Shown: positions 1 through 8,223 of the stretch, in pieces
Numbering within the stretch: position 1 is the stretch's first letter
How the letters are laid out: each line of letters opens with the position of its first letter
The notes under the pieces: generated by a model
Database searches by the model: none
What the model was told of the DNA's origin: nothing
What the model saw: only the letters and a program-made list of their open reading frames with translations
Made by a program: the position numbers and the translations under genes
Assembly: GCF_014596475.1 (NCBI RefSeq)
Contig: NZ_MECJ01000025.1
Location: forward strand, 1-64,000
Source of the DNA: Streptomyces sp. CBMA152
Lineage (GTDB): Bacteria > Actinomycetota > Actinomycetes > Streptomycetales > Streptomycetaceae
Length of the DNA: 64,000 bases
Reading direction: 5' to 3'

Positions 1-1201
1 CCCGGCCCCGCGCCGCGGCGACCGTCCGCTGACCCCGCCGCCCGGCGCCCCGCGCGCCGAGCTGCCCGGCGGCAACCCGCAGCAGCAGCGCCCGCAGGCA
101 GCGAGCTGGGGCAACGACCAGCCGTCGCTGGACGTGCCGCGCGGCCACGAGGAGCACACCGGTCAGTACCCGGTGCCGCAGCTCGACGACCGCCAGGGCC
201 CCGGCTCCACCGCCGAGTTCGCCCGCCCCGACTTCGACGGGCCGCCGCCCGGCCAGGGCACCACGCCCCAGCCGCCGCAGGCGGGCGGTCAGTTCGTCCG
301 CGGCGACGTGTTCGGCGCGCCCCAGGGCAACCAGAGCCAGAGCAACCAGGGCCAGGGCAACCAGGACCCGTCGCAGACCGGCCAGTTCCCGAGCCCCACC
401 TCGTACAACGGCCAGAACGCGGGACCGAGCAGCGGCCAGAACGCCGGTCAGCACACCGGCCAGTTCGCCCGGCCGCCGATGGACGACCGCCAAGGCCCGG
501 GGGCGACCTCCGAGTTCGCGCGGCCGGACTTCGACGCGCCGCGTCCGCCCGTCCCACAGCAGCCTCAGCCCCAGCAGTACCAGCAGCCGCAGCAGCCCCG
601 GCAGAACCAGGGACCGCGTCCGGCCTCCGGTAACCTGCCGGAGCGGACGCAGCCCGAGGCTCTGCCGCCGGCCCCCAATGCCGGTGACGGCCGTACGCCG
701 CTGTACGACACGCTGGAAACCAACTGGTTCAACCAGCAGGGCGGTCAGCAGGACGGCCAGGCCCCGCAGGGCCAGGGCGGTCAGGGCGGTCCGCAGCAGG
801 GTGCGCGTCCCGCGCAGCGCCCGGCCGCGCCGCAGCAGCCCGCCGAGCGCCGTCCGGCGCCCGCGTCCCGCGACGCCGGTGCCAACGGCGCAGGCGGCAG
901 CGGCTCCTGGCGCCCCTCGCCCAACGACGAACTCGTCCGCCAGGCCGAGCGGGCCCGCAAGCCCGCGGCCGGCGGTATCACCACTTCCGGTCTGCCCAAG
1001 CGGGTCCCGCGTGCCAACCTGGTCGCGGGCACCGCCCAGCAACAGCAGAACCAGGCAGGCCCCCAGGTCTCGCGTGCGCCCGACGATGTGCGCGGTCGCC
1101 TGACCAATCTCCGCCGGGGTATCCAGCAGGGGCGACAGGCCGGCAACGGCCCGTCGACCGGCAGTTTCTCGATGGACCCCACTCACCAGCAGGAGCGTTA
1201 G
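1..1201 (+). CDS. cvnA1: CvnA-type conservon sensor kinase, C-terminal part only
   Basis: The reading frame is open from base 2 to the TAG at 1199-1201, so the start and the sensor, membrane and kinase domains lie outside the window. What remains is a low-complexity tail rich in Gln, Pro and Gly. It contains an internal repeat: a DDRQGPG stretch followed by EFARPDFD occurs near 184-240 and again near 481-537. It ends in a conserved block (ANLVAG, then SRAPDDVRGRL and NLRRG) that is also found at the end of the second conservon kinase at 3045-6416. In conservons the CvnA protein is a membrane histidine-kinase-like protein that works with CvnB, CvnC and CvnD. The cvnB start follows the stop with no gap, so the two are co-translated. 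Identity rests on the shared tail and on operon context. Confidence 0.85.
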   Translation, partial: PAPRRGDRPLTPPPGAPRAELPGGNPQQQRPQAASWGNDQPSLDVPRGHEEHTGQYPVPQLDDRQGPGSTAEFARPDFDGPPPGQGTTPQPPQAGGQFVRGDVFGAPQGNQSQSNQGQGNQDPSQTGQFPSPTSYNGQNAGPSSGQNAGQHTGQFARPPMDDRQGPGATSEFARPDFDAPRPPVPQQPQPQQYQQPQQPRQNQGPRPASGNLPERTQPEALPPAPNAGDGRTPLYDTLETNWFNQQGGQQDGQAPQGQGGQGGPQQGARPAQRPAAPQQPAERRPAPASRDAGANGAGGSGSWRPSPNDELVRQAERARKPAAGGITTSGLPKRVPRANLVAGTAQQQQNQAGPQVSRAPDDVRGRLTNLRRGIQQGRQAGNGPSTGSFSMDPTHQQER

Positions 1202-1624
1202 TTGAGTCAGATGAGCCAGGCGGCGCAGAATCTGAACTGGTTGATCACCAACTTCGTGGACAACACCCCCGGGGTGTCCCACACGGTGGTGGTCTCCGCC
1301 GACGGCCTGCTGCTGGCCATGTCCGAGGGATTCCCGCGGGACCGGGCCGACCAGCTCGCGGCCGTGGCGTCCGGTCTCACCTCGCTGACCGCGGGTGCGT
1401 CCCGGATCTTCGAGGGCGGCACCGTCGCCCAGACCGTGGTCGAGATGGAGCGCGGTTTCCTCTTCCTGATGTCCGTCTCCGACGGCTCCTCCCTGGCCGT
1501 GCTCGCACACCCCGAGTGCGACATCGGCCTGGTGGGATACGAGATGGCCCTCCTGGTCGACCGTGCCGGCTCCGTCCTCACCCCGGACCTGCGCGCGGAA
1601 CTCCAGGGGAGCCTGCTCCACTGA
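1202..1624 (+). CDS. cvnB1: CvnB Roadblock/LC7 domain protein of conservon 1
   Basis: A 140-residue protein that is almost entirely one Roadblock/LC7 fold, the MglB-like class that acts as a partner or GTPase-activating platform for small Ras-like GTPases. Here the expected partner is CvnD at 2122-2703. The predicted start is TTG at 1202, directly abutting the preceding stop; an ATG at 1211 in the same frame would give 137 residues. The second copy at 6418-6840 differs at 9 of 140 residues, and the first 95 bases counted from ATG 1211 are identical to bases 6427-6521. It sits second in a cvnABCD operon. The protein is cytoplasmic and probably membrane-associated through the CvnA complex. Confidence 0.93.
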   Translation: MSQMSQAAQNLNWLITNFVDNTPGVSHTVVVSADGLLLAMSEGFPRDRADQLAAVASGLTSLTAGASRIFEGGTVAQTVVEMERGFLFLMSVSDGSSLAVLAHPECDIGLVGYEMALLVDRAGSVLTPDLRAELQGSLLH

Positions 1625-1733
1625 GGCCCCCCACTCAGTCAGAAACCACCGTCCGGCCGCACATCGCCCCCCACCGGCCACATCAGACGGCTCGAAGACA
1701 CTCGCTGTCACTGCTGTCCCGCCCGGAGGATCC

Positions 1734-2141
1734 ATGACCCCGCCACCCGCCTCACACGATTCGTACGGCGCTCTGCACGACGCGCACTACGACAGTGATG
1801 GCGACCAGCCGCTGGTCCGCCCGTACGCCATGACGGGCGGCCGCACCCGGCCGCGCTACCAGCTCGCCATCGAGGCACTGGTCAGCACGACCGCGGACCC
1901 CGCGCACCTGGCCACGCTGCTGCCCGAGCACCAGCGCATCTGCCACCTGTGCCGCGAGGTCAAGTCGGTGGCGGAGGTCTCGGCGCTGCTGCAGATGCCA
2001 CTCGGCGTCGCCCGGATTCTTGTCGCCGACCTGGCGGAGGCCGGCATGGTGGCGATCCACCAGCCGGGCAATGGAGAGGCCGGCGGCACGCCGGATGTGA
2101 CGCTGCTCGAAAGGGTGCTCAGTGGACTTCGCAAGCTCTAG
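1734..2141 (+). CDS. cvnC1: CvnC DUF742 protein of conservon 1
   Basis: A 135-residue DUF742 protein, the third conservon component. The start is ATG 1734 because GGAGGA lies just upstream at 1726-1731 and the homology with the second copy begins shortly after it; the frame is open further upstream but overlaps cvnB. The body carries VRPYAMTGGRTRPRYQLAIE, the Cys pair in RICHLCRE and a winged-helix-like part ending LLERVLSGLRKL. The two cysteines are conserved between both copies here and could bind a metal or a disulfide. The 3' end overlaps the cvnD start by 20 bases. The N-terminal 20 or so residues are short compared with the Gln/Pro-rich extension of the second copy. The biochemical role of DUF742 is not established to my knowledge. 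Confidence 0.92.
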   Translation: MTPPPASHDSYGALHDAHYDSDGDQPLVRPYAMTGGRTRPRYQLAIEALVSTTADPAHLATLLPEHQRICHLCREVKSVAEVSALLQMPLGVARILVADLAEAGMVAIHQPGNGEAGGTPDVTLLERVLSGLRKL

Positions 2142-2703
2142 CGGCGGTGCTGCCCGCTCCACCACTTCCGCGAAGATCGTGGTGGCGGGCGGCTTCGGCG
2201 TGGGCAAGACCACGTTCGTCGGCGCGGTCTCGGAGATCAACCCTCTGCGTACCGAAGCCGTGATGACGAGCGCGAGCGCCGGGATCGACGACCTGACGCA
2301 CACCGGGGACAAGACGACGACGACCGTCGCCATGGACTTCGGCCGCATCACCCTGGACCAGGACCTGATCCTGTACCTGTTCGGTACTCCGGGTCAGGAC
2401 CGCTTCTGGTTCATGTGGGACGACCTGGTGCGCGGCGCGATCGGCGCCGTGGTCCTGGTCGACACCCGCCGCCTGGCCGACTGCTTCCCGGCGGTCGACT
2501 ACTTCGAGAACAGCGGCCTGCCGTTCGTGATCGCGCTGAACGGCTTCGACGGCCACCAGCCGTACACGCCGGACGAGGTGCGCGAGGCGCTGCAGATCGG
2601 TCCGGACGCCCCGATCATCACCACCGACGCCCGCCACCGCGGCGATGCGAAGAGTGCGCTGATCACGCTGGTGGAGCACGCACTGATGGCACGACTCAAG
2701 TAG
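2122..2703 (+). CDS. cvnD1: CvnD small Ras-like GTPase of conservon 1
   Basis: A 193-residue GTP/ATP-binding protein. The P-loop GGFGVGKT is at residues 23-30, and the DTPGQ-like switch appears as FGTPGQDRFW. A VLVDTRR strand and ALNGFD (the NKxD position) complete a Ras-superfamily nucleotide pocket. The start GTG 2122 lies inside the end of cvnC, which indicates translational coupling. It is the effector or switch of the conservon, in which CvnB is its Roadblock partner. The second copy at 7506-8087 differs at only three residues (A/T, G/A and the last K/R). A hairpin terminator at 2738 closes the operon. Confidence 0.94.
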   Translation: MDFASSSGGAARSTTSAKIVVAGGFGVGKTTFVGAVSEINPLRTEAVMTSASAGIDDLTHTGDKTTTTVAMDFGRITLDQDLILYLFGTPGQDRFWFMWDDLVRGAIGAVVLVDTRRLADCFPAVDYFENSGLPFVIALNGFDGHQPYTPDEVREALQIGPDAPIITTDARHRGDAKSALITLVEHALMARLK

Positions 2704-2737
2704 GCAGGGTCATACGGCAGTTGTCGTAGAGGAACGG

Positions 2738-2771
2738 GGGGCGGACTGTGTCCTTTGACACGATCCGCCCC
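2738..2771 (+). terminator. Hairpin after conservon 1
   Basis: An eight-base arm GGGGCGGA at 2738-2745 pairs with TCCGCCCC at 2764-2771. An inner TGTC/GACA pairing at 2749-2752 and 2757-2760 lies around a CTTT loop. It is placed 35 bases after the cvnD stop and before the next conservon, so it probably ends the first operon. There is no clear U-tract, which is common in Streptomyces. Confidence 0.6.
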
Positions 2772-3044
2772 TGTGTTCATAACGTTTCGACAGAGAATTC
2801 GCACGTCACGGACACCCGGCGCGTTCACACGGTGTCGCTGCGCTCACATTGGCCCCGCCTTTTGACGGGGCTCGCTCTTTATGCCCGTTTTATCTGAGGC
2901 GTGTGCCACTCGGAACCGCAGATTCCAGCTGTTTGGAACGGAACCGCCCGGCGTGCTGGAATTCGACGAACTCCCGAGTAGTACGGCTCAGAACATTTAA
3001 AGGCACACCGCGAGAGGTGCCGGCGCCGAGAGGTTGTTGGTCGA
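2772..3044 (+). promoter_or_regulatory. Intergenic region carrying the promoter of conservon 2
   Basis: The gap between the two conservons is 341 bases in all. After the terminator there is a stretch of locally lower GC around 2776-2800, and a small hairpin GCCCCG/CGGGGC at 2852-2857 and 2866-2871. The leader is long and runs to GTG 3045 with GAGAGG at 3029-3034. No convincing open reading frame with its own ribosome site was found. The second operon promoter is expected here, but I could not fix the -35 and -10 boxes. Confidence 0.4.
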
Positions 3045-6000
3045 GTGAGGCGAAGCACGACGAGCTCCGCGACGCAGCAGGCGCGGGGCAACTTCACCCC
3101 GCCGCAGCGCAATGCGGTGCAGCCTGACGAGTTGCCGACGCCCTCCGGGGGCAAGGGCGGGGGCAAGGCTTCCGGTCCCGACACCGGCAGCCAGAGCAAG
3201 TTCTCGCCGCGCAACTGGCGGGTGGCCACCCGTCTGAACGCCATCCTCCTCATCCCCGTCCTCGTCGGCCTCGTCATGGGCGGCTTCGAGGTCAAGGGGT
3301 CCATCGACACCTGGACCGAGGCCAAGGACGCCGAGAAGACGGCGCTCATCGTGCGCGCCGCCTCGGAGTACGGCCAGGCCCTGCTCAACGAGCGTGACCT
3401 CACCGCTCAGCCGCTGCTGCAGAACAAGCGCGACAGCGACGTCATCAACAAGGCGTACGCCACCTCGGACGCGGCCCGCGCCAAGTTCGACGACGTCGTC
3501 AAGGGCATGCCGGACACCGCGAGCCTCAAGCGCCGTCTGGCCAAGGTCCGCGACGCCGAGAAGAACCTCGACATGCTCCGCAAGACGGCCTTCACCAAGG
3601 GCGTCGAGGCGAAGAACCCGGTGCTCACCGAGGAGGGCTACACGGCCATCCCGCACTACCTGAGCACCTTCTCCAACGAGCTCGGCCTCGGCACCGGCAA
3701 CATCACCAGCTACGGCCGCATGGTGTACGCCGTCGACCTCGCCAAGGCCGCGGAGTCGCTGCAGCGCTCGATCGGCATGCACCTGCTGATCCGCCCCAGC
3801 GAGGACCCGCAGACCTTCCAGATGCAGGTCAAGGCGTTCAACTCGTACAACTACCTGGAGTTCATCGCGCTGGGCGAGTTCGACGCCGGTGGTACGGACG
3901 CCGACAGCGCGCACCTCAAGCAGGTCATGGCCGCCAAGGCCGCGCAGTCCGCCAAGGACTTCCCCGGTGCGACCCAGCAGCCCGACACCGGCGCGCACAT
4001 CGGTGCCGCCCCGGTCCGTGACGGCTCGGTCTACAACGGCATGGCTGCGGCCCTCGGCGAGGCCACGAGCGTCAAGGAGCTCAAGGCCCAGAAGATCTCC
4101 CCCGACGCGTGGATGTCCGCCGCCACCGCCAAGTTCGACGGCTACACCGAGATCGAGACCGACCTGGTCGACCGGGCCGTGACCGAGGCCGGTCAGATCG
4201 CCGACGACGCCAAGACCTCCGCGTACATCAACGGCGCGATCGTCGTGGTCTCGCTGCTCGCCGCGTTCATCCTGGCCGGCATGGTGGCCCGCCAGATGAG
4301 CCGCTCGATGCGCCGCCTGCGCTCCGCCGCCTTCGAGGTGGCCGAGACGCGCCTGCCGATGCTCGTCGACCAGCTCTCGCGCACCGAGCCCGGCCGGGTC
4401 GACACCCGCGTCGAGCCGATACCGATCACCTCCACGGACGAGATCGGCGAGGTCGCCCGCGCCTTCGACCAGGTCCACCGCGAGGCCGTCCGGCTCGCCG
4501 CCGAGCAGGCGCTGCTGCGGGGCAACGTCAACGCGATCTTCACCAACCTGTCGCGCCGCAACCAGTCCCTGATCGAGGGCCAGCTGACCCTCATCACCGA
4601 CCTGGAGAACAACGAGGCCGACCCGGACCAGCTCGAAAGCCTCTTCAAGCTGGACCACCTCGCGACCCGTATGCGCCGCAACGGCGAGAACCTCCTGGTC
4701 CTCGCCGGCGAGGAGCCGGGCCGCCGCTGGAACCAGCCGGTCCCGCTGGTCGACGTGCTGCGCGCCGCCTCCTCCGAGGTGGAGTCGTACGAGCGCATCG
4801 AGCTGACCGGTGTGCCGGAGAGCGAGATCCACGGCCAGGCCGTGACCGACCTCGTGCACCTGCTCGCCGAGCTCCTGGAGAACGCCACGACGTTCTCCTC
4901 CCCGCAGACCAAGGTTCGCGTGACCGCCACCCGGCTCCCGGACGGTCGCGTCATGGTCGAGATCCACGACAAGGGCATCGGCCTCACCGCCGAGGACTTC
5001 GCGGACATCAACCACAAGCTGGCGAACCCGCCGACCGTGGACGCGGCCGTCTCGCAGCGCATGGGCCTGTTCGTGGTCGGCCGGCTCTCCGACCGCCACG
5101 GCATCCGCGTGCAGCTGCGTCCCTCCGGCGAGCAGGCGGGCACCACCTCGCTGGTCATGCTCCCGGACGCGATCACCCACGGTGGCGGTGGCCAGGCGCT
5201 GCCCGGCGACGACTTCACGGTCTCGCAGATCATCCCGGAGCAGCAGAGCTTCGAGGCCCCGGCCGCCCCGGCGATGCGCACCGCCGCCGAGCTCGGCTTC
5301 GACGACTCCCGTTACGAGACGGGCGAGCAGGGCGAGGCCCTTCAGCTCGACCCGGTCAACCGCTCGCTGATGCGCGAGGAGCGCCGCGCGGCCCTGGAGG
5401 CCCAGGCGCACGGCGGCGACCGCCCGCTCTTCCGCGACGAGGTCGACGGCCGGCAGCAGTACGACGACAGTTACGACCAGCAGTCCTACGAGGGCCAGGG
5501 CGAGACGGCCCAGTTCGACGCGTACAACCCGCAACAGGGCGGCTACGAGGGCCAGTACGACGGCTCGCAGCAGTACGCGCAGGACTACTCCGACGGATAC
5601 CAGCAGGAGTCGTACGGCCAGCAGAACGGCCACCGCGAGGGCTACGCCGAGCAGGGTTACGCGGACGCCGCCTACCAGGCGCCGACGGCCGACGGGCAGC
5701 ACTACGACGGCGGTTACGGCACCACGTCCCAGCAGGACGACTGGCCGGGCAGCACCTCCTACCAGGAGAGCGAGACCGGCTCCTACCAGGCGCCGTACGC
5801 CTCCGAGTACCAGCAGGGCGGCCAGGAAGCGGAATCCGCTCCGGACGTTCCCGTGAACAGCAACGAGCGCGTAGGCTTCGACCGGCCGGGCCCCACCCCG
5901 GCCTCCGCCCACGAGCTGACCGGCGCCGGTCTGCCCCGGCGCGGCAGCCAGCAGCCGCACCAGCAGCGCTGGCAGCCCGCCGCTCAGGAGCCGCAGCAGC

Positions 6001-6416
6001 AGTCCGAGCCGCAGCGCCCCGAGCAGCCGCAGCAGCCCGTCAACGGCAGCGGCCCCGCGACCCGTGACGGCTCCCGAAACGGAACCTCTCCCGAGTCCGG
6101 CGCCGCCACCGACGACGCCCCGGCCACCGGCGACGGGCCGACGGGCGACTGGCGTTCGACCAACGACGAGCGCTGGACGCGCGCCGAGAAGCTGCGTGAG
6201 CCGAAGGCCGGCGGGGTCACCCCCTCCGGTCTCCCCCGGCGGGTGCCCAAGGCCAACCTGGTCGAGGGCGCGGCCGAGCAGACCCCGCAGGGCGGCCCAC
6301 AGGTCTCCCGCGCTCCGGAGGACGTACGCGGCAGGTTGAGCAACCTGCGCCGCGGCGTCCAGCAGGGCCGCAGCGCGGGGTCGGACACCAGTAACACCTA
6401 CAACCAGGAGCGTTAG
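3045..6416 (+). CDS. cvnA2: CvnA conservon sensor histidine kinase, full length
   Basis: A 1123-residue membrane kinase-like protein. The order is a short N-terminal arm, a membrane helix near residues 65-83, an extracytoplasmic sensing region of about 300 residues resembling nitrate/nitrite-sensing domains, a second helix near 394-416, a HAMP-like linker, a helical region and an HATPase_c domain. The ATP-binding N-box ENATTF is at about residue 613 and the G1 motif DKGIGL at 642-647. A tail of about 350 residues, rich in Gln, Tyr and Gly, follows. The classical phospho-acceptor His motif is not obvious to me. The tail ends in the same ANLVEG/SRAPEDVRGRL/NLRRG block as the upstream copy. The start GTG 3045 has GAGAGG upstream. 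cvnB2 begins one base after the stop. Confidence 0.93.
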   Translation: MRRSTTSSATQQARGNFTPPQRNAVQPDELPTPSGGKGGGKASGPDTGSQSKFSPRNWRVATRLNAILLIPVLVGLVMGGFEVKGSIDTWTEAKDAEKTALIVRAASEYGQALLNERDLTAQPLLQNKRDSDVINKAYATSDAARAKFDDVVKGMPDTASLKRRLAKVRDAEKNLDMLRKTAFTKGVEAKNPVLTEEGYTAIPHYLSTFSNELGLGTGNITSYGRMVYAVDLAKAAESLQRSIGMHLLIRPSEDPQTFQMQVKAFNSYNYLEFIALGEFDAGGTDADSAHLKQVMAAKAAQSAKDFPGATQQPDTGAHIGAAPVRDGSVYNGMAAALGEATSVKELKAQKISPDAWMSAATAKFDGYTEIETDLVDRAVTEAGQIADDAKTSAYINGAIVVVSLLAAFILAGMVARQMSRSMRRLRSAAFEVAETRLPMLVDQLSRTEPGRVDTRVEPIPITSTDEIGEVARAFDQVHREAVRLAAEQALLRGNVNAIFTNLSRRNQSLIEGQLTLITDLENNEADPDQLESLFKLDHLATRMRRNGENLLVLAGEEPGRRWNQPVPLVDVLRAASSEVESYERIELTGVPESEIHGQAVTDLVHLLAELLENATTFSSPQTKVRVTATRLPDGRVMVEIHDKGIGLTAEDFADINHKLANPPTVDAAVSQRMGLFVVGRLSDRHGIRVQLRPSGEQAGTTSLVMLPDAITHGGGGQALPGDDFTVSQIIPEQQSFEAPAAPAMRTAAELGFDDSRYETGEQGEALQLDPVNRSLMREERRAALEAQAHGGDRPLFRDEVDGRQQYDDSYDQQSYEGQGETAQFDAYNPQQGGYEGQYDGSQQYAQDYSDGYQQESYGQQNGHREGYAEQGYADAAYQAPTADGQHYDGGYGTTSQQDDWPGSTSYQESETGSYQAPYASEYQQGGQEAESAPDVPVNSNERVGFDRPGPTPASAHELTGAGLPRRGSQQPHQQRWQPAAQEPQQQSEPQRPEQPQQPVNGSGPATRDGSRNGTSPESGAATDDAPATGDGPTGDWRSTNDERWTRAEKLREPKAGGVTPSGLPRRVPKANLVEGAAEQTPQGGPQVSRAPEDVRGRLSNLRRGVQQGRSAGSDTSNTYNQER

Positions 6417-6417
6417 T

Positions 6418-6840
6418 GTGAGCCCGATGAGCCAGGCGGCGCAGAATCTGAACTGGTTGATCACCAACTTCGTGGACAACACCCCCGGGGTGTCCCACAC
6501 GGTGGTGGTCTCCGCCGACGGACTCCTGCTGGCGATGTCCGAAGGCTTCCCCCGGGACCGGGCCGATCAGCTGGCGGCGGTCGCCTCCGGTCTGACGTCC
6601 CTGACCGCGGGAGCCTCCCGGATCTTCGAGGGCGGCGCCGTCAACCAGACGGTCGTGGAGATGGAGCGCGGCTTCCTCTTCATCATGTCCATCTCGGACG
6701 GGTCCTCGCTCGCCGTACTCTCCCACCCCGAGGCCGACATCGGTCTGGTGGGCTATGAGATGGCTCTCCTCGTGGACCGTGCGGGCACGGTTCTCACCCC
6801 CGACCTGCGGGCGGAACTCCAGGGCAGCCTTCTCAATTAA
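6418..6840 (+). CDS. cvnB2: CvnB Roadblock/LC7 domain protein of conservon 2
   Basis: A 140-residue Roadblock/LC7 protein starting at GTG 6418, one base after the kinase stop. An in-frame ATG at 6427 is the alternative start. It is 131/140 identical to CvnB1 at 1202-1624, with differences concentrated in the C-terminal half. It is expected to dock the CvnD2 GTPase and to link it to the kinase-like CvnA2. Unlike conservon 1, a hairpin lies between this gene and cvnC2, which may set different levels of the upstream and downstream products. Confidence 0.93.
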   Translation: MSPMSQAAQNLNWLITNFVDNTPGVSHTVVVSADGLLLAMSEGFPRDRADQLAAVASGLTSLTAGASRIFEGGAVNQTVVEMERGFLFIMSISDGSSLAVLSHPEADIGLVGYEMALLVDRAGTVLTPDLRAELQGSLLN

Positions 6841-6885
6841 TTGTGAAATTCCGGTTCTCAACCGGCAGACAGGCAGTGCGTTTCT

Positions 6886-6913
6886 CGCCACCGCGCCATA
6901 AGGTGCGGTGGCG
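6886..6913 (+). other. Intercistronic hairpin between cvnB2 and cvnC2
   Basis: CGCCACCGC at 6886-6894 pairs perfectly with GCGGTGGCG at 6905-6913 around a 10-base loop. It lies in the 115-base gap between two conservon genes and has no U-tract. It may be an RNA-processing or partial-termination element rather than a full terminator. Confidence 0.4.
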
Positions 6914-6955
6914 CGGCCCCAATGCGATGGGCGACCGGCAGTCGGAGGAGGAAAC

Positions 6956-7525
6956 GTGACAACACCCCCAGGCGGACACCCATACAGCGGTGGCCAGCAG
7001 TCTCCGGGTGAGCACGGGCACAACCGGTTCAACTTTCCCTCCGCGCCCAGCAGACACGGCCAGGGTCAGCAGCCTTACCAGCAGCCGCACCGGCAGCCCA
7101 GCCCCTACGACCAGCCGCCGCAGCCCCGCATCGAGCCGGTGGCGCCGCGGCAGGTCCCCAAGCCTTCCCCGGCGGGCGGCACGCACAACCCCCTTGTGCG
7201 TCCGTACGCCATGACCGGCGGCCGCACCCGGCCGCGCTACCAGCTCGCCATCGAGGCGCTGGTGCACACCACGGCGGAACCGTCGCGGCTGCAAGGGCAG
7301 TTGCCCGAGCACCAGCGGATCTGCCATCTGTGCCGTGAGATCAAGTCGGTCGCCGAGATCTCGGCACTCCTTTCCATCCCCCTCGGCGTCGCCCGAATCC
7401 TCGTCGCCGACCTGGCCGAGGCCGGACTTGTCGCCATCCACCAGCCCGGCGGCGACGAGTCCGCCGGCGGCCAGCCAGATGTGACACTGCTCGAAAGGGT
7501 GCTCAGTGGACTTCGCAAGCTCTAG
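6956..7525 (+). CDS. cvnC2: CvnC DUF742 protein of conservon 2
   Basis: A 189-residue DUF742 protein. The start is GTG 6956 because GGAGGAGG lies at 6944-6951 with ideal spacing. The first 75 or so residues are a disordered Gly/Gln/Pro/His-rich extension absent from the shorter copy at 1734-2141. The remaining part is nearly the same, including VRPYAMTGGRTRPRYQLAIE and the RICHLCREIK cysteine pair. The 3' end overlaps cvnD2 by 20 bases, in exactly the arrangement of conservon 1. The function within the conservon complex is unknown beyond genetic association. Confidence 0.93.
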   Translation: MTTPPGGHPYSGGQQSPGEHGHNRFNFPSAPSRHGQGQQPYQQPHRQPSPYDQPPQPRIEPVAPRQVPKPSPAGGTHNPLVRPYAMTGGRTRPRYQLAIEALVHTTAEPSRLQGQLPEHQRICHLCREIKSVAEISALLSIPLGVARILVADLAEAGLVAIHQPGGDESAGGQPDVTLLERVLSGLRKL

Positions 7526-8087
7526 CGGCGGTGCTGCCCGCTCCACTACTTCCGCGAAGATCGTGGTGGCGGGCGGCTTCGGCGTGGGCAAGACCACGTT
7601 CGTCGGCGCGGTCTCGGAGATCAACCCCCTGCGCACCGAAGCCGTCATGACGTCCGCCTCGGCGGGCATCGACGACCTCACGCACACGGGCGACAAGACG
7701 ACCACCACGGTCGCGATGGACTTCGGCCGCATCACGCTCGACCAGGACCTGATCCTGTACCTGTTCGGTACCCCCGGTCAGGACCGCTTCTGGTTCATGT
7801 GGGACGACCTGGTACGCGGCGCCATCGGCGCCGTCGTGCTCGTCGACACCCGCCGCCTCGCCGACTGCTTCCCCGCGGTCGACTACTTCGAGAACAGCGG
7901 CCTGCCGTTCGTCATCGCCCTCAACGGCTTCGACGGCCACCAGCCGTACACCCCCGACGAAGTCCGCGAGGCCCTCCAGATCGGCCCGGACACCCCGATC
8001 ATCACCACCGACGCCCGCCACCGCGCGGACGCGAAGAGCGCGCTGATCACTCTGGTCGAGCACGCGCTGATGGCCCGGCTGCGCTAG
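7506..8087 (+). CDS. cvnD2: CvnD small Ras-like GTPase of conservon 2
   Basis: A 193-residue nucleotide-binding switch protein with the P-loop GGFGVGKT at residues 23-30, FGTPGQDRFW as the switch region and ALNGFD as the base-recognition region. It starts at GTG 7506 inside cvnC2 (20-base overlap). Only three residues differ from CvnD1, although many synonymous positions differ after about base 7628. The pair is therefore under strong protein-level constraint, and the two GTPases may be interchangeable between conservons. Two hairpins follow before the convergent carboxylase genes. Confidence 0.94.
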   Translation: MDFASSSGGAARSTTSAKIVVAGGFGVGKTTFVGAVSEINPLRTEAVMTSASAGIDDLTHTGDKTTTTVAMDFGRITLDQDLILYLFGTPGQDRFWFMWDDLVRGAIGAVVLVDTRRLADCFPAVDYFENSGLPFVIALNGFDGHQPYTPDEVREALQIGPDTPIITTDARHRADAKSALITLVEHALMARLR

Positions 8088-8107
8088 CAGCCCACCCCCC
8101 TTCACCG

Positions 8108-8136
8108 ACGCCGGGACCCGCCACGGGTCCCGGCGT
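8108..8136 (+). terminator. Terminator of conservon 2
   Basis: A perfect 12-base stem, ACGCCGGGACCC at 8108-8119 with GGGTCCCGGCGT at 8125-8136, encloses a 5-base loop. It lies 20 bases after the cvnD2 stop. Confidence 0.8.
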
Positions 8137-8169
8137 TCGTGCTGTCCGGGGAAGCCGTTCAAGAACGCA

Positions 8170-8207
8170 GAAGGCCCCGCCGCTCCAAGAGGAGCGGCGG
8201 GGCCTTC
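8170..8207. terminator. Strong bidirectional terminator between convergent operons
   Basis: A perfect 17-base stem (8170-8186 with 8191-8207) has an AAGA loop. It lies between conservon 2 (plus strand) and accE (minus strand, stop at 8224), so it can end transcription from both sides. Confidence 0.85.
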
Positions 8208-8223
8208 TCAGGCGTTTACGGGC

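Noticed and set aside
1563..1733. Upstream extension of cvnC1 into cvnB1
   Set aside because: ATG 1734 has GGAGGA and begins the part similar to the second copy.
2997..6500. A very long open frame on the minus strand opposite the cvnA2 kinase
   Set aside because: It is a shadow of the GC-rich codon pattern; its product is low-complexity Val/Leu/Gly/Arg-rich with no domain, while the plus strand encodes a clear kinase.
8170..8207. The 17-base hairpin as a regulatory site for accE
   Set aside because: It lies after the stop codons of both convergent operons, which fits a shared terminator.
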